Positions 34,938 to 44,448 are shown, numbered from the stretch's first letter. The stretch: 64,000 nt of DNA from Gillisia marina (GCF_000258765.1 NZ_AJLT01000022.1:33204-97203), one strand, 5' to 3'. A program made the numbers and translations. Notes: generated from the letters alone by a model not told the origin.

Positions 34938-37246
34938 TCCTTTTTCTTTTTTCCAAAAAGTTTATTAAATAGCCCTTTTTTATTCTTTTTGTCTTCATTT
35001 TTATCTTCCTTATTCCGATCTCTTTTTCTATCTGACTTACCAAATAATTTATCGAAGAACCCATCTTTTTTACTTATTTCGCAATTCATAAGAGAAACAA
35101 CTTCTGCAGAAGGTATACCGAATCGCGCATTGGTAATATCACTAAAATTCCCATCTCCATTTAATTTTTGGAGAAATAACGCAAAAATTGGTAGTGCAGA
35201 ATTAGCTCCTTGACCAATTCCGGTATTTCTAAATCCAATTCTATGATCATCAGACCCTACCCAGGTAACCGTAAGAAGTTCCGGAGTTAGACCTACGAAC
35301 CATCCATCTTTATTAGATTGCGTAGTACCGGTTTTCCCAGCAATATCATTTTGTAATCCATAAGTACTTCTAAGTCTTGTTGCAGTTCCTTCATTTACGG
35401 TTGCTTGCATCATCTCGATCATTATTTCGCGAGTGGTTTTAGAATATGCAGCTCTATCTTGCACTTTTGGTTTAAATTCAGCTAATAAATTGCCATTCCC
35501 GTCTTCTATTCTCGTAATATAATAAGGTTCGGAGGATTGTCCATTATTTGCAAATCCAGTATAAGCTTTAGCTAATTCTTTTAAGCTAATTTCTGCAGTA
35601 CCTAAGGCAATAGAAGGAACTTGGGGTAATTTAGATTCAATTCCCATTTTCTCAGCCTGAGAAATAACATTACTAACACCGGTTTCCATAAGTACCTTCA
35701 CTGCTATGGTGTTTACGGAGTTACTTAATGCATATGTCATATTGTAATTCATATCTGGATCGTCACTACCAGACCCAGAATTAGAAGGCGTCCAACCACC
35801 TTGATAAGTAACCTCCCTAATAGAAAAATAGGAGCAAGGTTCTATTCCATTTTCTAATGCTGCAGTATACACTATAGGCTTAAAAGTAGAACCCACTTGT
35901 CTCTTACTTTGCGAAATATGATCGTATTTAAAATTCTCAAAATCTACACCCCCAACCCAAGCTTTTACAGCTCCTGTAGCTGGTTCTACAGCTAAAAACC
36001 CGGTATTTAGAAATTTAAGATAATGTTTAATACTATCTAGAGTAGTTCCTTTTATTAGCTCCTCTTTATCGTAATTGAAAAGCTCTCTTTCTCTAGGGTT
36101 TTTATCTAATTCTGCTAGTATTTCAGCATCAGTTAATCCCTCTTTATTTAATTTTTTATAAATGTTTGTACGTTTTACCGCATCCAGGATTAATGCTTTG
36201 TTTGTATGCCAAGGAGCTCTTGAACCATATGACTGCTCATGTGCTTGCTGTAATTTAGACATATGAGTTTGTACAGCCGCTTCAGCATATTCCTGCATTT
36301 TTGAATTTAAGGTAGTGTGGATTATCAATCCGTCCCTGTAAATATTATAAGTTTCGCCATTTTTATTTTTTAAAGTATCTAAAATGGAAATCAAATCTTT
36401 CCTTAGTTGCTCTCTAAAATAGGGTGCTAATCCTTGATCATGACTGTAATATTGATAATCCAATCTAATTTCAGACTGTTTGGCATTTAACATTTCGTCT
36501 TTTGTTAGATACCCATATTTTTCCATTTGCTGAAAAACAACATCGCGTCGAAATCTACTTTTTTCAAGAAAAATTCTGGGGTTATAAGAGTGATTGGCTT
36601 TTAGCATTCCAATTAAAACAGCCGACTCTTCCAACGAAAGATTCTTAGTGCTTTTATTGAAGAATTTCATGGCTGCACTTTCTATTCCGAAGGTATTATC
36701 ACTAAAGGGAACTGTATTAAGATAGAGTGTTAGGATCTCTTCTTTATTATAAATGTCTTCTAAACGTTTTGCAATAATGGACTCCTGAAATTTATTTACA
36801 ACAATTCCGAAGTAACCATAATCTTTTCTACCATATAGATTTTTTGCAAGCTGCAGTGTTATGGTGCTACCACCTCCCGAAGATCTATCCTGTAACATCA
36901 AAGATTTGAAGAAAACTCTTAATAAACTTCTGCTATCAATTCCATTATGTTCATAGAATCTAGCATCTTCTGTGGCTACCAAGGCATTTATTAAATGCTT
37001 CGGTAGTTCTTTGAAAGTAACAGGTTGTCTATCAAAAATATAATATTTACCAATGAGATCTCCATCTGATGATAGGACTTGGGTTGCTTGATTTTGTTTA
37101 AGATCTTTTAGGTCTTGAGTAGATGGGATTTTACCAAAAACTCCAAAATAAATACTGAAATAAAATAGTACAAAAACAGTGAAAATAGCTCCCAGTACTA
37201 TTAAAGACCATTTTAATTTTGGCGACTGGTTAATTCGTTGAAACAT
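34931..37246 (-). CDS. Class A penicillin-binding protein 1A-type transglycosylase/transpeptidase
   Basis: It polymerises and cross-links peptidoglycan. The 771 residues begin with one membrane helix (about 14-35). A GT51 domain follows, with the catalytic Glu in ATEDARFYEHNGID and SGGGSTITLQLAKNL. The transpeptidase domain has the SxxK motif in QVGSTFKPIVYTAAL, SxN in LSNSVNTIAVK and KTGT in IAGKTGTTQSNKDGW. The last about 35 residues are a very Lys/Asp-rich tail. It is monocistronic on the minus strand. Confidence 0.95.
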   Translation of the reverse strand: MFQRINQSPKLKWSLIVLGAIFTVFVLFYFSIYFGVFGKIPSTQDLKDLKQNQATQVLSSDGDLIGKYYIFDRQPVTFKELPKHLINALVATEDARFYEHNGIDSRSLLRVFFKSLMLQDRSSGGGSTITLQLAKNLYGRKDYGYFGIVVNKFQESIIAKRLEDIYNKEEILTLYLNTVPFSDNTFGIESAAMKFFNKSTKNLSLEESAVLIGMLKANHSYNPRIFLEKSRFRRDVVFQQMEKYGYLTKDEMLNAKQSEIRLDYQYYSHDQGLAPYFREQLRKDLISILDTLKNKNGETYNIYRDGLIIHTTLNSKMQEYAEAAVQTHMSKLQQAHEQSYGSRAPWHTNKALILDAVKRTNIYKKLNKEGLTDAEILAELDKNPRERELFNYDKEELIKGTTLDSIKHYLKFLNTGFLAVEPATGAVKAWVGGVDFENFKYDHISQSKRQVGSTFKPIVYTAALENGIEPCSYFSIREVTYQGGWTPSNSGSGSDDPDMNYNMTYALSNSVNTIAVKVLMETGVSNVISQAEKMGIESKLPQVPSIALGTAEISLKELAKAYTGFANNGQSSEPYYITRIEDGNGNLLAEFKPKVQDRAAYSKTTREIMIEMMQATVNEGTATRLRSTYGLQNDIAGKTGTTQSNKDGWFVGLTPELLTVTWVGSDDHRIGFRNTGIGQGANSALPIFALFLQKLNGDGNFSDITNARFGIPSAEVVSLMNCEISKKDGFFDKLFGKSDRKRDRNKEDKNEDKKNKKGLFNKLFGKKKKDQ

Positions 37247-37493
37247 AGTATAAGTTAAAGCTTACAAATAAACGAATACTAATAAAATTACAAGATCTTG
37301 TTTAGTTTATTTTAAGATTTTAAGTGTGTAATTTTTTGCTTTAAGAAAAGTGCAAGGTAAAGGAATAGAATAATATTTATTGGGATCAGTAGATAACTTC
37401 TATAAAATGGAAGAAGGTAAAATGAAAATAGCCAAACAACATGTGTTCGGCTATTTTAGAATTCTAAATGCATTGGATAGATTTATTATATGT
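37247..37493. other. Intergenic gap in front of PBP gene holding a terminator hairpin
   Basis: No gene is supported. Near 37423-37456, AAAATAGCC and GGCTATTTT form a 9-bp stem with a partly self-complementary loop. On the minus strand it follows the two tandem small genes and looks like their terminator (followed by CATTTTAC, a weak T tract). Confidence 0.55.
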
Positions 37494-37628
37494 TTATACT
37501 CCAAATCTTCTTCTTCCATACCAAGTGTCTCTGGTAGATTTTCTAAGGTTCATAAAAGGTTTTCTATGAGTAAGATCTCCTTCTTTAATTCCAATAAAAT
37601 TTTGACTGATGTTTTCTAAAGTTTTCAT
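37494..37628 (-). CDS. Tandem small basic protein B (44 aa)
   Basis: The 44-residue product starts MKTLENISQNFIGIKEGDL and ends with STRDTWYGRRRFGV. It is a clear paralogue of the 43-residue protein encoded immediately upstream (about 65% identical by eye). Both share the start context AACATTCATC-ATG. There is no signal peptide or membrane helix; the product is basic with an aromatic/Arg-rich C-terminus. I do not recognise the family. Paralogy in tandem is strong evidence that both are translated. Confidence 0.75.
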   Translation of the reverse strand: MKTLENISQNFIGIKEGDLTHRKPFMNLRKSTRDTWYGRRRFGV

Positions 37629-37650
37629 GATGAATGTTTTAATTGTTTAT

Positions 37651-37782
37651 TTATACAAATCTTCTTCTACCATACCAAGTGTCTCTGGTAGATTGTCCTA
37701 GATTCAAGAAATGTTTTTTGTGAGTTAAATCTCCTTGTTTGATTCCGCTAAAATTCTGACTGATGTTTTCTGAAATTCTCAT
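37651..37782 (-). CDS. Tandem small basic protein A (43 aa)
   Basis: The 43-residue product starts MRISENISQNFSGIKQGDLT and ends with STRDTWYGRRRFV. It is the upstream member of the tandem pair. The conserved parts are ENISQNFxGIKxGDLTHxK and the block STRDTWYGRRRF, identical in both. The invariant C-terminal block next to variable middle residues could be an RNA- or ribosome-binding tail, or a recognition part of a precursor peptide; neither is shown. No TAnnTTTG promoter was found upstream. Confidence 0.75.
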   Translation of the reverse strand: MRISENISQNFSGIKQGDLTHKKHFLNLGQSTRDTWYGRRRFV

Positions 37783-37978
37783 GATGAATGTTTTTAAATG
37801 TTATACTTAATAGACGAGCATAAAATCATTTTGTTACAGTACTAGGTATAAAATAGTACCATTTAACACTTATTTAACATTTAAAACCTTTATTTCAGGT
37901 TTTATAAAAGAAAATACTGGATAATAAATTTTAGAAACCCTTAACTGCCAAAATTGAATAATTGTTTAATTTTGATAT

Positions 37979-38833
37979 ATGAACAAAATCGCATTAATTA
38001 TCATTTTAGGAGCATTTGCATTAGTTGCCCTAATATATTTCGCTTTCGATGGAATTGCTCCAAATAGGGATTTCCCAACTGCCGAAACTGTACAAATAGA
38101 TAAGAAATGGGATATGCCCATTTTGTTAGAGGAAATCTCCGGAATATCTTGGATAGATGAAGAACGAATTGCTTGTGTTGAAGATGAGGAAGCGATTATT
38201 TTTATTTATAATACCAAAACCTCGAGCATAGAAAAGCAAATAGCCTTTGGAGAAGATGGGGATTACGAAGGGATTGCAGTTGTAGAAAATGATGCTTTTG
38301 TGCTTCGTAGTGATGGAACTCTTTTTGAAATACAAAATTATAGACAGGATTCTATTACAGTGAACGAATTTGCCATAGGTTTGCCTCCAGAATATAATTT
38401 TGAAGGGATTGCTTACGATAAAAGAAAAAATAGGCTGTTGCTGAGTATTAAAGATAAAGCAGGAAATGAGTCCAAACCTGTGTATGCTTTTAATTTAAAA
38501 ACTAAGAAAATAGCCGAGAAGCCTGCATTTGAAATTCAATATAGCGATCCTGCTTTTAAAATTTTAGAACAAGAGATAAATCATCAAATTATACGTCCGT
38601 CTGAAATTACTGTACATCCAAAAAATGGGGATATCTACATTTTGGATGCTACAAACCCTAAACTTCTTATTTTAAATTCTCAGGGGAAAATTAAAAAACT
38701 ACATGTTTTCAAAGAAGAACAATTTGGCCAACCTGAAGGATTAACCTTCGATGCGGCCGGGAATCTTTATATTTCTAATGAGGGTGCTGGTGGATTAGGG
38801 AATATTTTAAAAGTCACTTTAGATAAAAACTAA
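37979..38833 (+). CDS. SdiA-regulated/YjiK-like beta-propeller protein, exported
   Basis: The 284-residue product has an N-terminal signal anchor (about 4-24, IALIIILGAFALVALIYFAF) and then a beta-propeller-like domain. It has repeated motifs of the SdiA-regulated family (LEEISGISWIDEERIACVED, DYEGIAVVENDAFVLRSDG, NFEGIAYDKRKNRLLLSI, GQPEGLTFDAAGNLYISNEG). The family is related to phytase/esterase-like propellers; the substrate is unknown. The product is probably periplasmic. Confidence 0.82.
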   Translation: MNKIALIIILGAFALVALIYFAFDGIAPNRDFPTAETVQIDKKWDMPILLEEISGISWIDEERIACVEDEEAIIFIYNTKTSSIEKQIAFGEDGDYEGIAVVENDAFVLRSDGTLFEIQNYRQDSITVNEFAIGLPPEYNFEGIAYDKRKNRLLLSIKDKAGNESKPVYAFNLKTKKIAEKPAFEIQYSDPAFKILEQEINHQIIRPSEITVHPKNGDIYILDATNPKLLILNSQGKIKKLHVFKEEQFGQPEGLTFDAAGNLYISNEGAGGLGNILKVTLDKN

Positions 38834-38857
38834 GTTCTTTTTAAAAATTAAATTATA

Positions 38858-40147
38858 TCAGCTTTTCTGAATTTCTTTTGCAACCGCTTCAACTTCATCT
38901 AAAACTCTTAAAAGATTTTCTCCCCAAAGTTTAGCTATTTCTTCCTCAGAATATCCTCGTCTAACCAGCTCCAGAGTAACATTAAAAGTTTCTGAAGCAT
39001 CACGCCAACCTTCAACTCCGCCACCGCCATCAAAGTCGGAGCTAATCCCTACGTGGTTAATCCCTATTTTTTCAACTAGATAGTCAATATGATCAACGTA
39101 ATCTGAAACATCCACCGGCCCATTGGTTTGTCTTAGTTCTTTCACTTTCTGAGAAGACTTATTCACTATTTCAGAGTAATTTTCCTGGTAAATAGCTTTT
39201 TCTGCCTCATCTAAGCTCCTAATACTATCTCTAGACAAAACCATAAAACCAGAATCTTTTCCTTCCTGGTTATAAATTGCGTTTACCGCTGCATAATATC
39301 CATTGTGCTTATTTGTATTTACATAAGCACTAAAAGCAACGGTTTGAATCACTCCGCCATGTTTTTTAAACAATTCTAAAAGGTCGTCATCTAAATTTCT
39401 GCTATGGTCACATAATGCTCTTGCAGAAGAGTGAGAAGCGATTAGTGGAGCTTTAGAAATTTCAAACATTTGTTTTATGGCTTCTTTGGAAGGATGAGAA
39501 ACATCTATCATCATTCCCAATCTATTCATTTCTGCCACAGCCTGTTTTCCTAATTCACTCAACCCATTATGTAACCAAATATTATCTGCTTCCCCGGTAT
39601 TAGAATCGCTTAATTGACTGTGCCCATTATGCGAAAGTGACATATATCGAGCGCCTAAATCGTAAAATTTTTCTATGTTAGAAAGATCTTCTCCAATTGG
39701 ATACGCATTTTCTACACCTATCATCGCTACCAATTTACCATCATTTACTAATTCCCGAACTTCAGATGATGAAGTTGCCAATCCAATTTTATCTGGTGCA
39801 ATTTCTTCAGTCAATCTATGGATCGCTTCAAATTTAGAAATAGCATTTTTATAAGCAGCTGCGTATCCGCTTTCATTTAATTCGCCTTGACCGGTATAAA
39901 CGATAAACCAAGCCACATCCAGGCAACCATCCATCATTTTCGGCAAATTAACTTGGGTATTGAGATCTTTTGTGTAGTTACGGTTAGCAGTGAAATTATT
40001 GATATTTATATCATCATGAGTATCTATGGTAATCACTTTTTCATGAATTGCTTTCGCTTTTTTCCATAGTTCCGATTGTTCTTTATTCTGACTATAAAAA
40101 GATGTAATACTTAAAACACTTATAATTAGGAGAGAGGTAAATTTCAT
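38858..40147 (-). CDS. Membrane dipeptidase, peptidase family M19
   Basis: This zinc-dependent dipeptidase has 429 residues including a signal peptide (MKFTSLLIISVLSITSFYSQ), so it acts in the periplasm or on the membrane. Metal ligands fit the family: IDTHDDINI, the bridging Glu in IGVENAYPIG, MIDVSHPSKEAI, ASHSSARALCDHSRNL and SSDFDGGGG. It is convergent with the propeller gene and divergent from the ATP-grasp operon. Cleavage of dipeptides, possibly including D-amino acid ones, is expected. Confidence 0.93.
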   Translation of the reverse strand: MKFTSLLIISVLSITSFYSQNKEQSELWKKAKAIHEKVITIDTHDDININNFTANRNYTKDLNTQVNLPKMMDGCLDVAWFIVYTGQGELNESGYAAAYKNAISKFEAIHRLTEEIAPDKIGLATSSSEVRELVNDGKLVAMIGVENAYPIGEDLSNIEKFYDLGARYMSLSHNGHSQLSDSNTGEADNIWLHNGLSELGKQAVAEMNRLGMMIDVSHPSKEAIKQMFEISKAPLIASHSSARALCDHSRNLDDDLLELFKKHGGVIQTVAFSAYVNTNKHNGYYAAVNAIYNQEGKDSGFMVLSRDSIRSLDEAEKAIYQENYSEIVNKSSQKVKELRQTNGPVDVSDYVDHIDYLVEKIGINHVGISSDFDGGGGVEGWRDASETFNVTLELVRRGYSEEEIAKLWGENLLRVLDEVEAVAKEIQKS

Positions 40148-40330
40148 GTGAAATGATTGTTTTTATTTTTTTTGAATTTAACAATAATATTTTACTTGAC
40201 TTCATAATTTTAAATAATCAAGAATCTCAGATAATGCCTGCCTGGTTGGATTTATAATATCCATTTAAAAAAATTGAGGTAGGGCTCGAAGAATTAAACA
40301 CATAATAAAGGATTGAATTTGTTTTTCAAC

Positions 40331-40338
40331 TAAATTTG
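40331..40338 (+). promoter_or_regulatory. -7 promoter element of the ATP-grasp operon
   Basis: TAAATTTG fits TAnnTTTG and lies 20 bases before the ATG at 40359. The TTG at 40313-40315 is 15 bases upstream. Confidence 0.45.
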
Positions 40339-40358
40339 ATAAGTTTTTATTTTACTAA

Positions 40359-41810
40359 ATGAAGAAATTAATTGTGGTAAGCCATCCTGAAAAATGGAAA
40401 ATTGCTGTAGATAATATAGCAGTGATCTCTTCTCAAGATTACCTTACAAAACCTGAGTATTCCAATCTTAAAAAAGCCAGAGTCTTCAATCTTTGTAAGG
40501 ATTATTCTTACCAGTCTAAAGGCTACTATGTTTCGTTACTTGCCGAGGCTAGAGACCATAAAGCGATTCCATCGGTTAAAAATATTGTGGACTTGCGGGA
40601 ACCTAAATTGGTTAAAATTGTAGCCGATGATTTTGACGATCTTATTCAGAAAAGTTTAAAAAATATCAAGTCTCAAGAATTTACTTTAAGTGTTTATTTT
40701 GGCCAAAATGTGGCTCAGAAATACAAGGAATTGAGTACCATGTTTTTTAGATCTTTTCAAATTCCATTTTTAAGGATTCATTTTAGTCGTAATTCGAAAT
40801 GGAGTATTAAAAGCATTCGTGCAATTTCAGAATCTGAGATTCCTGAAGATCATAAGGAGAGTATGCATTTATTTGCTTCAGAATATTTTGCGAAGAAACG
40901 CTATGATACCGCTAAGACAACTTCTGCAGAATATGATCTTGCAATTCTTGTACAGCAAGGAGATCCAGCTCCTCCAAGTAATGCAAAAGCCATTAAAAAG
41001 TTTACAGAAATCGCAGAAAAAATGAATTTTTATGTAGAAGTGATCTCGCCAAAAGAGCTTTCTAGATTATCTTCTTTTGATGCCTTATTTATTAGACAGA
41101 GTACAGAAGTTAATAATGAAGCCTATGCATTTGCGAGAAAAGCGCAACAAGAGGAGATTGCATTAATAGATTATCCCGGAGCTATTTTAAAGTGTTGTAA
41201 TAAAGTATATATGGCTGAAGCCTTGCAAAACGACAATATTCCAACGCCTAAAACTGTAATTGTACATAAGCATAATAAAGAGGAAGTATTAAAGATTACC
41301 GGTTTGCCTTGTGTTTTAAAGTCTCCAGACTCCACTTTTTCCTTCGGCGTTAAAAAAGCGAAAACCGAAGAAGAATATTTTGAGTTGGTAACAAGTATGC
41401 TTAGGAAATCTGATCTTATTATCGCTCAGGAGTTTTGTCCTTCAGAATATGATTGGAGAATTGGTATCTTAGATCATGAGCCCATATTTGCCTGCAGGTA
41501 TTATATGGCAAAAGGACATTGGCAAATTTATAACTGGAATGCTTCTAAAAAAAATGATCAAGACGGGAATGCAGATTGTTTGCCTATTGAAAAAGTACCA
41601 AAAAAAGTGATGGATGTTGCACTTAAATCGGCTAAACTTATGGGATTAGGTTTGTTTGGAATTGATGTTAAGGAAGTACATGGAAAACCTTTAGTTATAG
41701 AAATTAATGATAATCCAAATATTGATGCCGGGGTGGAAGATGGATACTATGGAGATGAGATCTATATTAAGATTCTTACGGCTTTAAAAAATAGATTAGA
41801 AAAAAAGTAA
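40359..41810 (+). CDS. RimK-like ATP-grasp ligase with N-terminal RLAN-type domain
   Basis: The 483-residue product ends in an ATP-grasp domain (about 285-480) with the nucleotide loop LPCVLKSPDSTFSFGVKKA. Mg/ATP residues lie in IAQEFCPSEYDWRIGILDHE, and LFGIDVKEVHGKPLVIEIND is followed by NPNIDAG. The first about 190 residues match the RimK-like N-terminal (RLAN) pattern. ATP-grasp RimK relatives add amino acids such as glutamate to carboxylates. It forms an operon with a GCS2-like ligase and an N-formylglutamate amidohydrolase, suggesting synthesis and trimming of a small peptide or amino-acid conjugate. Confidence 0.88.
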   Translation: MKKLIVVSHPEKWKIAVDNIAVISSQDYLTKPEYSNLKKARVFNLCKDYSYQSKGYYVSLLAEARDHKAIPSVKNIVDLREPKLVKIVADDFDDLIQKSLKNIKSQEFTLSVYFGQNVAQKYKELSTMFFRSFQIPFLRIHFSRNSKWSIKSIRAISESEIPEDHKESMHLFASEYFAKKRYDTAKTTSAEYDLAILVQQGDPAPPSNAKAIKKFTEIAEKMNFYVEVISPKELSRLSSFDALFIRQSTEVNNEAYAFARKAQQEEIALIDYPGAILKCCNKVYMAEALQNDNIPTPKTVIVHKHNKEEVLKITGLPCVLKSPDSTFSFGVKKAKTEEEYFELVTSMLRKSDLIIAQEFCPSEYDWRIGILDHEPIFACRYYMAKGHWQIYNWNASKKNDQDGNADCLPIEKVPKKVMDVALKSAKLMGLGLFGIDVKEVHGKPLVIEINDNPNIDAGVEDGYYGDEIYIKILTALKNRLEKK

Positions 41811-41812
41811 GT

Positions 41813-43033
41813 ATGAGCTATCGGCTTTTTGAAGTTTTTGGAATAGAATTGGAATATATGTTGGTAAGAGCTTCCAATCTTAAAATCACTCCAAGCGTAG
41901 ATAAATTGATGACCCTTAAAAATGGATCAATAACTTCAGACATTTCTAATGGTAAAATAGAGTGGAGTAACGAATTGGTGGCTCACGTAGTGGAGTTGAA
42001 GACCAATGGGCCTACACGACAATTGGAAGACCTGGATGAATTATTCCATAAAAACATTCTAGAAATTAATAAGTTAATGCTGGGAGAGGATGCTAAATTA
42101 ATGCCTACTGCCTCCCATCCACTTATGGATCCGGAAAAGGAGATGAAGCTTTGGGAGCATCATTATAGTGAGATCTATTCTTTATATAACAAGATCTTCG
42201 ATTGTAGAGGTCATGGTTGGAGCAACGTTCAAAGTATGCACCTAAATTTACCTTTCTATGGAGATGATGAATTTGGCCGATTACACGCAGCAATCAGAAT
42301 CTTACTATCTATTATCCCTGCGTTAAGTGCCAGTTCTCCTATTTTTCAAGCTAAGAGCACTGGGTTCTTAGATAGCAGAATGGAAGTTTATAAAACCAAT
42401 CAGAAGGAAATCCCTGAAATGACGGGGAAAGTGATTCCGGAACAGGTATTTAGTAAAGAAGACTATATAAAACAGATTTTTGAACCCATCAATAAAGCAA
42501 TTGCTCCCTTTGACACCGATAAAATTTTAGACAAACATTTCCTTAATTCACGTGGCGCTATCGCCAGATTTGATAGGGATGCAATAGAAATAAGGGTTAT
42601 AGATATTCAGGAATGTCCAAAAGCAGATATTGCAATTGCTGTTTTAATAATTGAAACCTTGAAGTTATTGGTTTCAGAAGAATTGGTATCGCTGGAAGAT
42701 CAAAAGGACTGGCATGAGGATGACTTATTTGCTATTTTTAATGATGTTATTGAAGATGCTGAAAATACGCAATTAACAAACCTCCACTATTTGAACTTGT
42801 TTGATGTGGAAGAGGAATGTACTGCAGGGGAGTTGTGGGAAACATTATATTTAAGGGTACAAGAAGGAATCTCTCCTAAACACAGAAAATCTATTGAATT
42901 TATTTTGGCTAACGGTAGTTTGGCGACCAGAATTTTAAAAGGAATTTCTAGCGATTATTCTCGGATCAAAATTAATGCTGTGTATTCTCAATTGGTTACT
43001 TGTTTAGAAACCAATAATTTTTACAAGCCGTGA
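41813..43033 (+). CDS. GCS2-like carboxylate-amine ligase
   Basis: The 406-residue product belongs to the glutamate-cysteine ligase 2 fold. It opens with FEVFGIELEYMLVR (acidic metal-binding strand) and continues with SNELVAHVVELKTNGP, MPTASHPLMDP, SNVQSMHLNLPFYGDDE and RFDRDAIEIRVIDIQECP. These enzymes form amide bonds with ATP; the true substrates here are unknown. It starts 2 bases after the ATP-grasp stop and its stop overlaps the next start, so the three proteins are made together. Confidence 0.85.
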   Translation: MSYRLFEVFGIELEYMLVRASNLKITPSVDKLMTLKNGSITSDISNGKIEWSNELVAHVVELKTNGPTRQLEDLDELFHKNILEINKLMLGEDAKLMPTASHPLMDPEKEMKLWEHHYSEIYSLYNKIFDCRGHGWSNVQSMHLNLPFYGDDEFGRLHAAIRILLSIIPALSASSPIFQAKSTGFLDSRMEVYKTNQKEIPEMTGKVIPEQVFSKEDYIKQIFEPINKAIAPFDTDKILDKHFLNSRGAIARFDRDAIEIRVIDIQECPKADIAIAVLIIETLKLLVSEELVSLEDQKDWHEDDLFAIFNDVIEDAENTQLTNLHYLNLFDVEEECTAGELWETLYLRVQEGISPKHRKSIEFILANGSLATRILKGISSDYSRIKINAVYSQLVTCLETNNFYKP

Positions 43034-43719
43034 AGCTGGTTTTAAGCTGTGAGCACGGAGGGAATAAAATTCCTGAACAATATAAAAGTTTATTTATAAA
43101 TGCTGAAGATGCCCTAAATTCTCATCTAGGCCTTGATTTTGGCTCCCTAGATCTTTTTAGGTGCTGTAAACCACTAAGCGATTTTTCGAAATCGAATACT
43201 GTGAGCAGATTGTTAATTGAACTCAATCGATCTAAGGAGCATCCCAAATTATTTTCAGAATTCACTTCTTCATTAAGTCTTGCCGAAAAATTAAAAATCA
43301 TATATGAATTCTATAATCCGTATCGGGATGCTATTGAAGCAGAAATATTAAAATTGATTGTAAAAGGGGAGGAGGTATTGCATATTTCAGTTCATAGTTT
43401 TACTCCAATTTTGAATGGTAAAATTAGAAATACAGATATTGGATTATTATACGATTCTGGAAAAACTTCAGAAAAAGCAATTTGTGAAAAATGGAAAGAA
43501 CTGTTGGTAACAGAATTGCCAGTTTTTAAAATTAGATTTAACTATCCTTATTTAGGAAAGGCTGATGGTTTTACTACTTATCTACGAAGGAAATTTCCAG
43601 ATAATTATTATGGGATTGAACTGGAAATTAACCAGAAATTTTCTGAGGAAAATATTTTTAAAGGAGATCTCAAAAATGCCATTTATAATTCCATTCTTAC
43701 CCTCAAAAAATTACACTAA
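43030..43719 (+). CDS. N-formylglutamate amidohydrolase family protein
   Basis: The 229-residue product begins with GTG overlapping the previous stop (GTGA), a coupling junction. Family motifs include LVLSCEHGGNKIPEQY, HLGLDFGSLDLFR, LLIELNRS, HISVHSFTPIL, DIGLLYDSG and GIELEINQKF. The family is related to M14-type Zn amidohydrolases. In Hut pathways it cleaves N-formyl-Glu, but no hut gene is present. Together with the two ligases it more likely processes their product. Confidence 0.87.
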   Translation: MKLVLSCEHGGNKIPEQYKSLFINAEDALNSHLGLDFGSLDLFRCCKPLSDFSKSNTVSRLLIELNRSKEHPKLFSEFTSSLSLAEKLKIIYEFYNPYRDAIEAEILKLIVKGEEVLHISVHSFTPILNGKIRNTDIGLLYDSGKTSEKAICEKWKELLVTELPVFKIRFNYPYLGKADGFTTYLRRKFPDNYYGIELEINQKFSEENIFKGDLKNAIYNSILTLKKLH

Positions 43720-43826
43720 AAATTTTTAAGACTTTATGATTTGTAGTTATAAGTAATTGATATAAAGTAAGTTATATTATAAAAATTGTTATTTAGTCTT
43801 CATTTATTAACTAAAAAATTTTAAAT

Positions 43827-44357
43827 ATGAAAACTATTAAAATTACGTGTAGGCTAGTTTTTTCAGTGATTTTATTGCTGTTATTTATTAGCTGTTCTAC
43901 AGACACCACAGAAGAAATAATTACACCATCAGATTTAAATTCTTCCGAATCTTTTGAAAAAGGAAAAGAAGATAATTTTACTGCCTCTTTAAAGGGAAGA
44001 AATGAAGTGCCGCCGGCAGATACTAAGGGAGCTGGAGTTGCAATAGTTAGAATTAGCAAAGATGGCAATTCTATTTATTACAAGCTTATTGTATCTAATT
44101 TAAAAAATGTAACGGCTGCTCATTTTCACATGGCAGAAGAAGGTATGAATGGGCCGGTAGTTGCTTTTTTATTTTCCGGGAGTGTAGCTAACCAAAATGG
44201 TATTTTGGCAGAAGGAAATATCACTACCGAAGATCTAATTGGGCCACTGGCAGGAATGAGTTTAGATGAATTAAGTGAAAGAATACGCAGTGGAAGAATA
44301 TATGTAAACGTTCATACGGCGGAAATTCCAAGCGGGGCTATAAGAGGACAACTTTAA
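43827..44357 (+). CDS. CHRD-domain lipoprotein
   Basis: The 176-residue product has a lipoprotein signal peptide ending LLLLFISCSTD (lipobox Cys near residue 23). An acidic linker follows, then a CHRD domain (about 50-176) with FTASLKGRNEVPPADTKGAG, AAHFHMAEEGMNGPVVAFLF and IYVNVHTAEIPSGAIRGQL. CHRD domains are beta-sandwich modules first seen in chordin; their bacterial role is unknown. It stands alone. Confidence 0.88.
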   Translation: MKTIKITCRLVFSVILLLLFISCSTDTTEEIITPSDLNSSESFEKGKEDNFTASLKGRNEVPPADTKGAGVAIVRISKDGNSIYYKLIVSNLKNVTAAHFHMAEEGMNGPVVAFLFSGSVANQNGILAEGNITTEDLIGPLAGMSLDELSERIRSGRIYVNVHTAEIPSGAIRGQL

Positions 44358-44374
44358 TTCTATATTTTAAGACA

Positions 44375-44428
44375 TAAAAAAACCTCATAATTAGATGTAT
44401 ACAGTTGTATGCAATCTAAATATGAGGT
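44375..44428 (-). terminator. Intrinsic terminator of the FKBP isomerase gene
   Basis: On the minus strand ACCTCATA/TATGAGGT forms the base of a long hairpin with an inner TAGAT-rich stem, followed by TTTTTTT. It lies 20 bases past the stop codon at 44449. Confidence 0.8.
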
Positions 44429-44448
44429 AAATAGTCTAGAAAACTAAT

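Noticed and set aside
37380..37619. Plus-strand frame of 79 codons
   Set aside because: It is the shadow of the tandem minus-strand small genes and of a terminator hairpin.
40359..43719. Graspetide (RiPP) cluster with the small tandem peptides as precursors
   Set aside because: The ATP-grasp is of the RLAN/RimK type with a GCS2 partner, the peptides are 2.6 kb away on the other strand, and two unrelated genes lie between.
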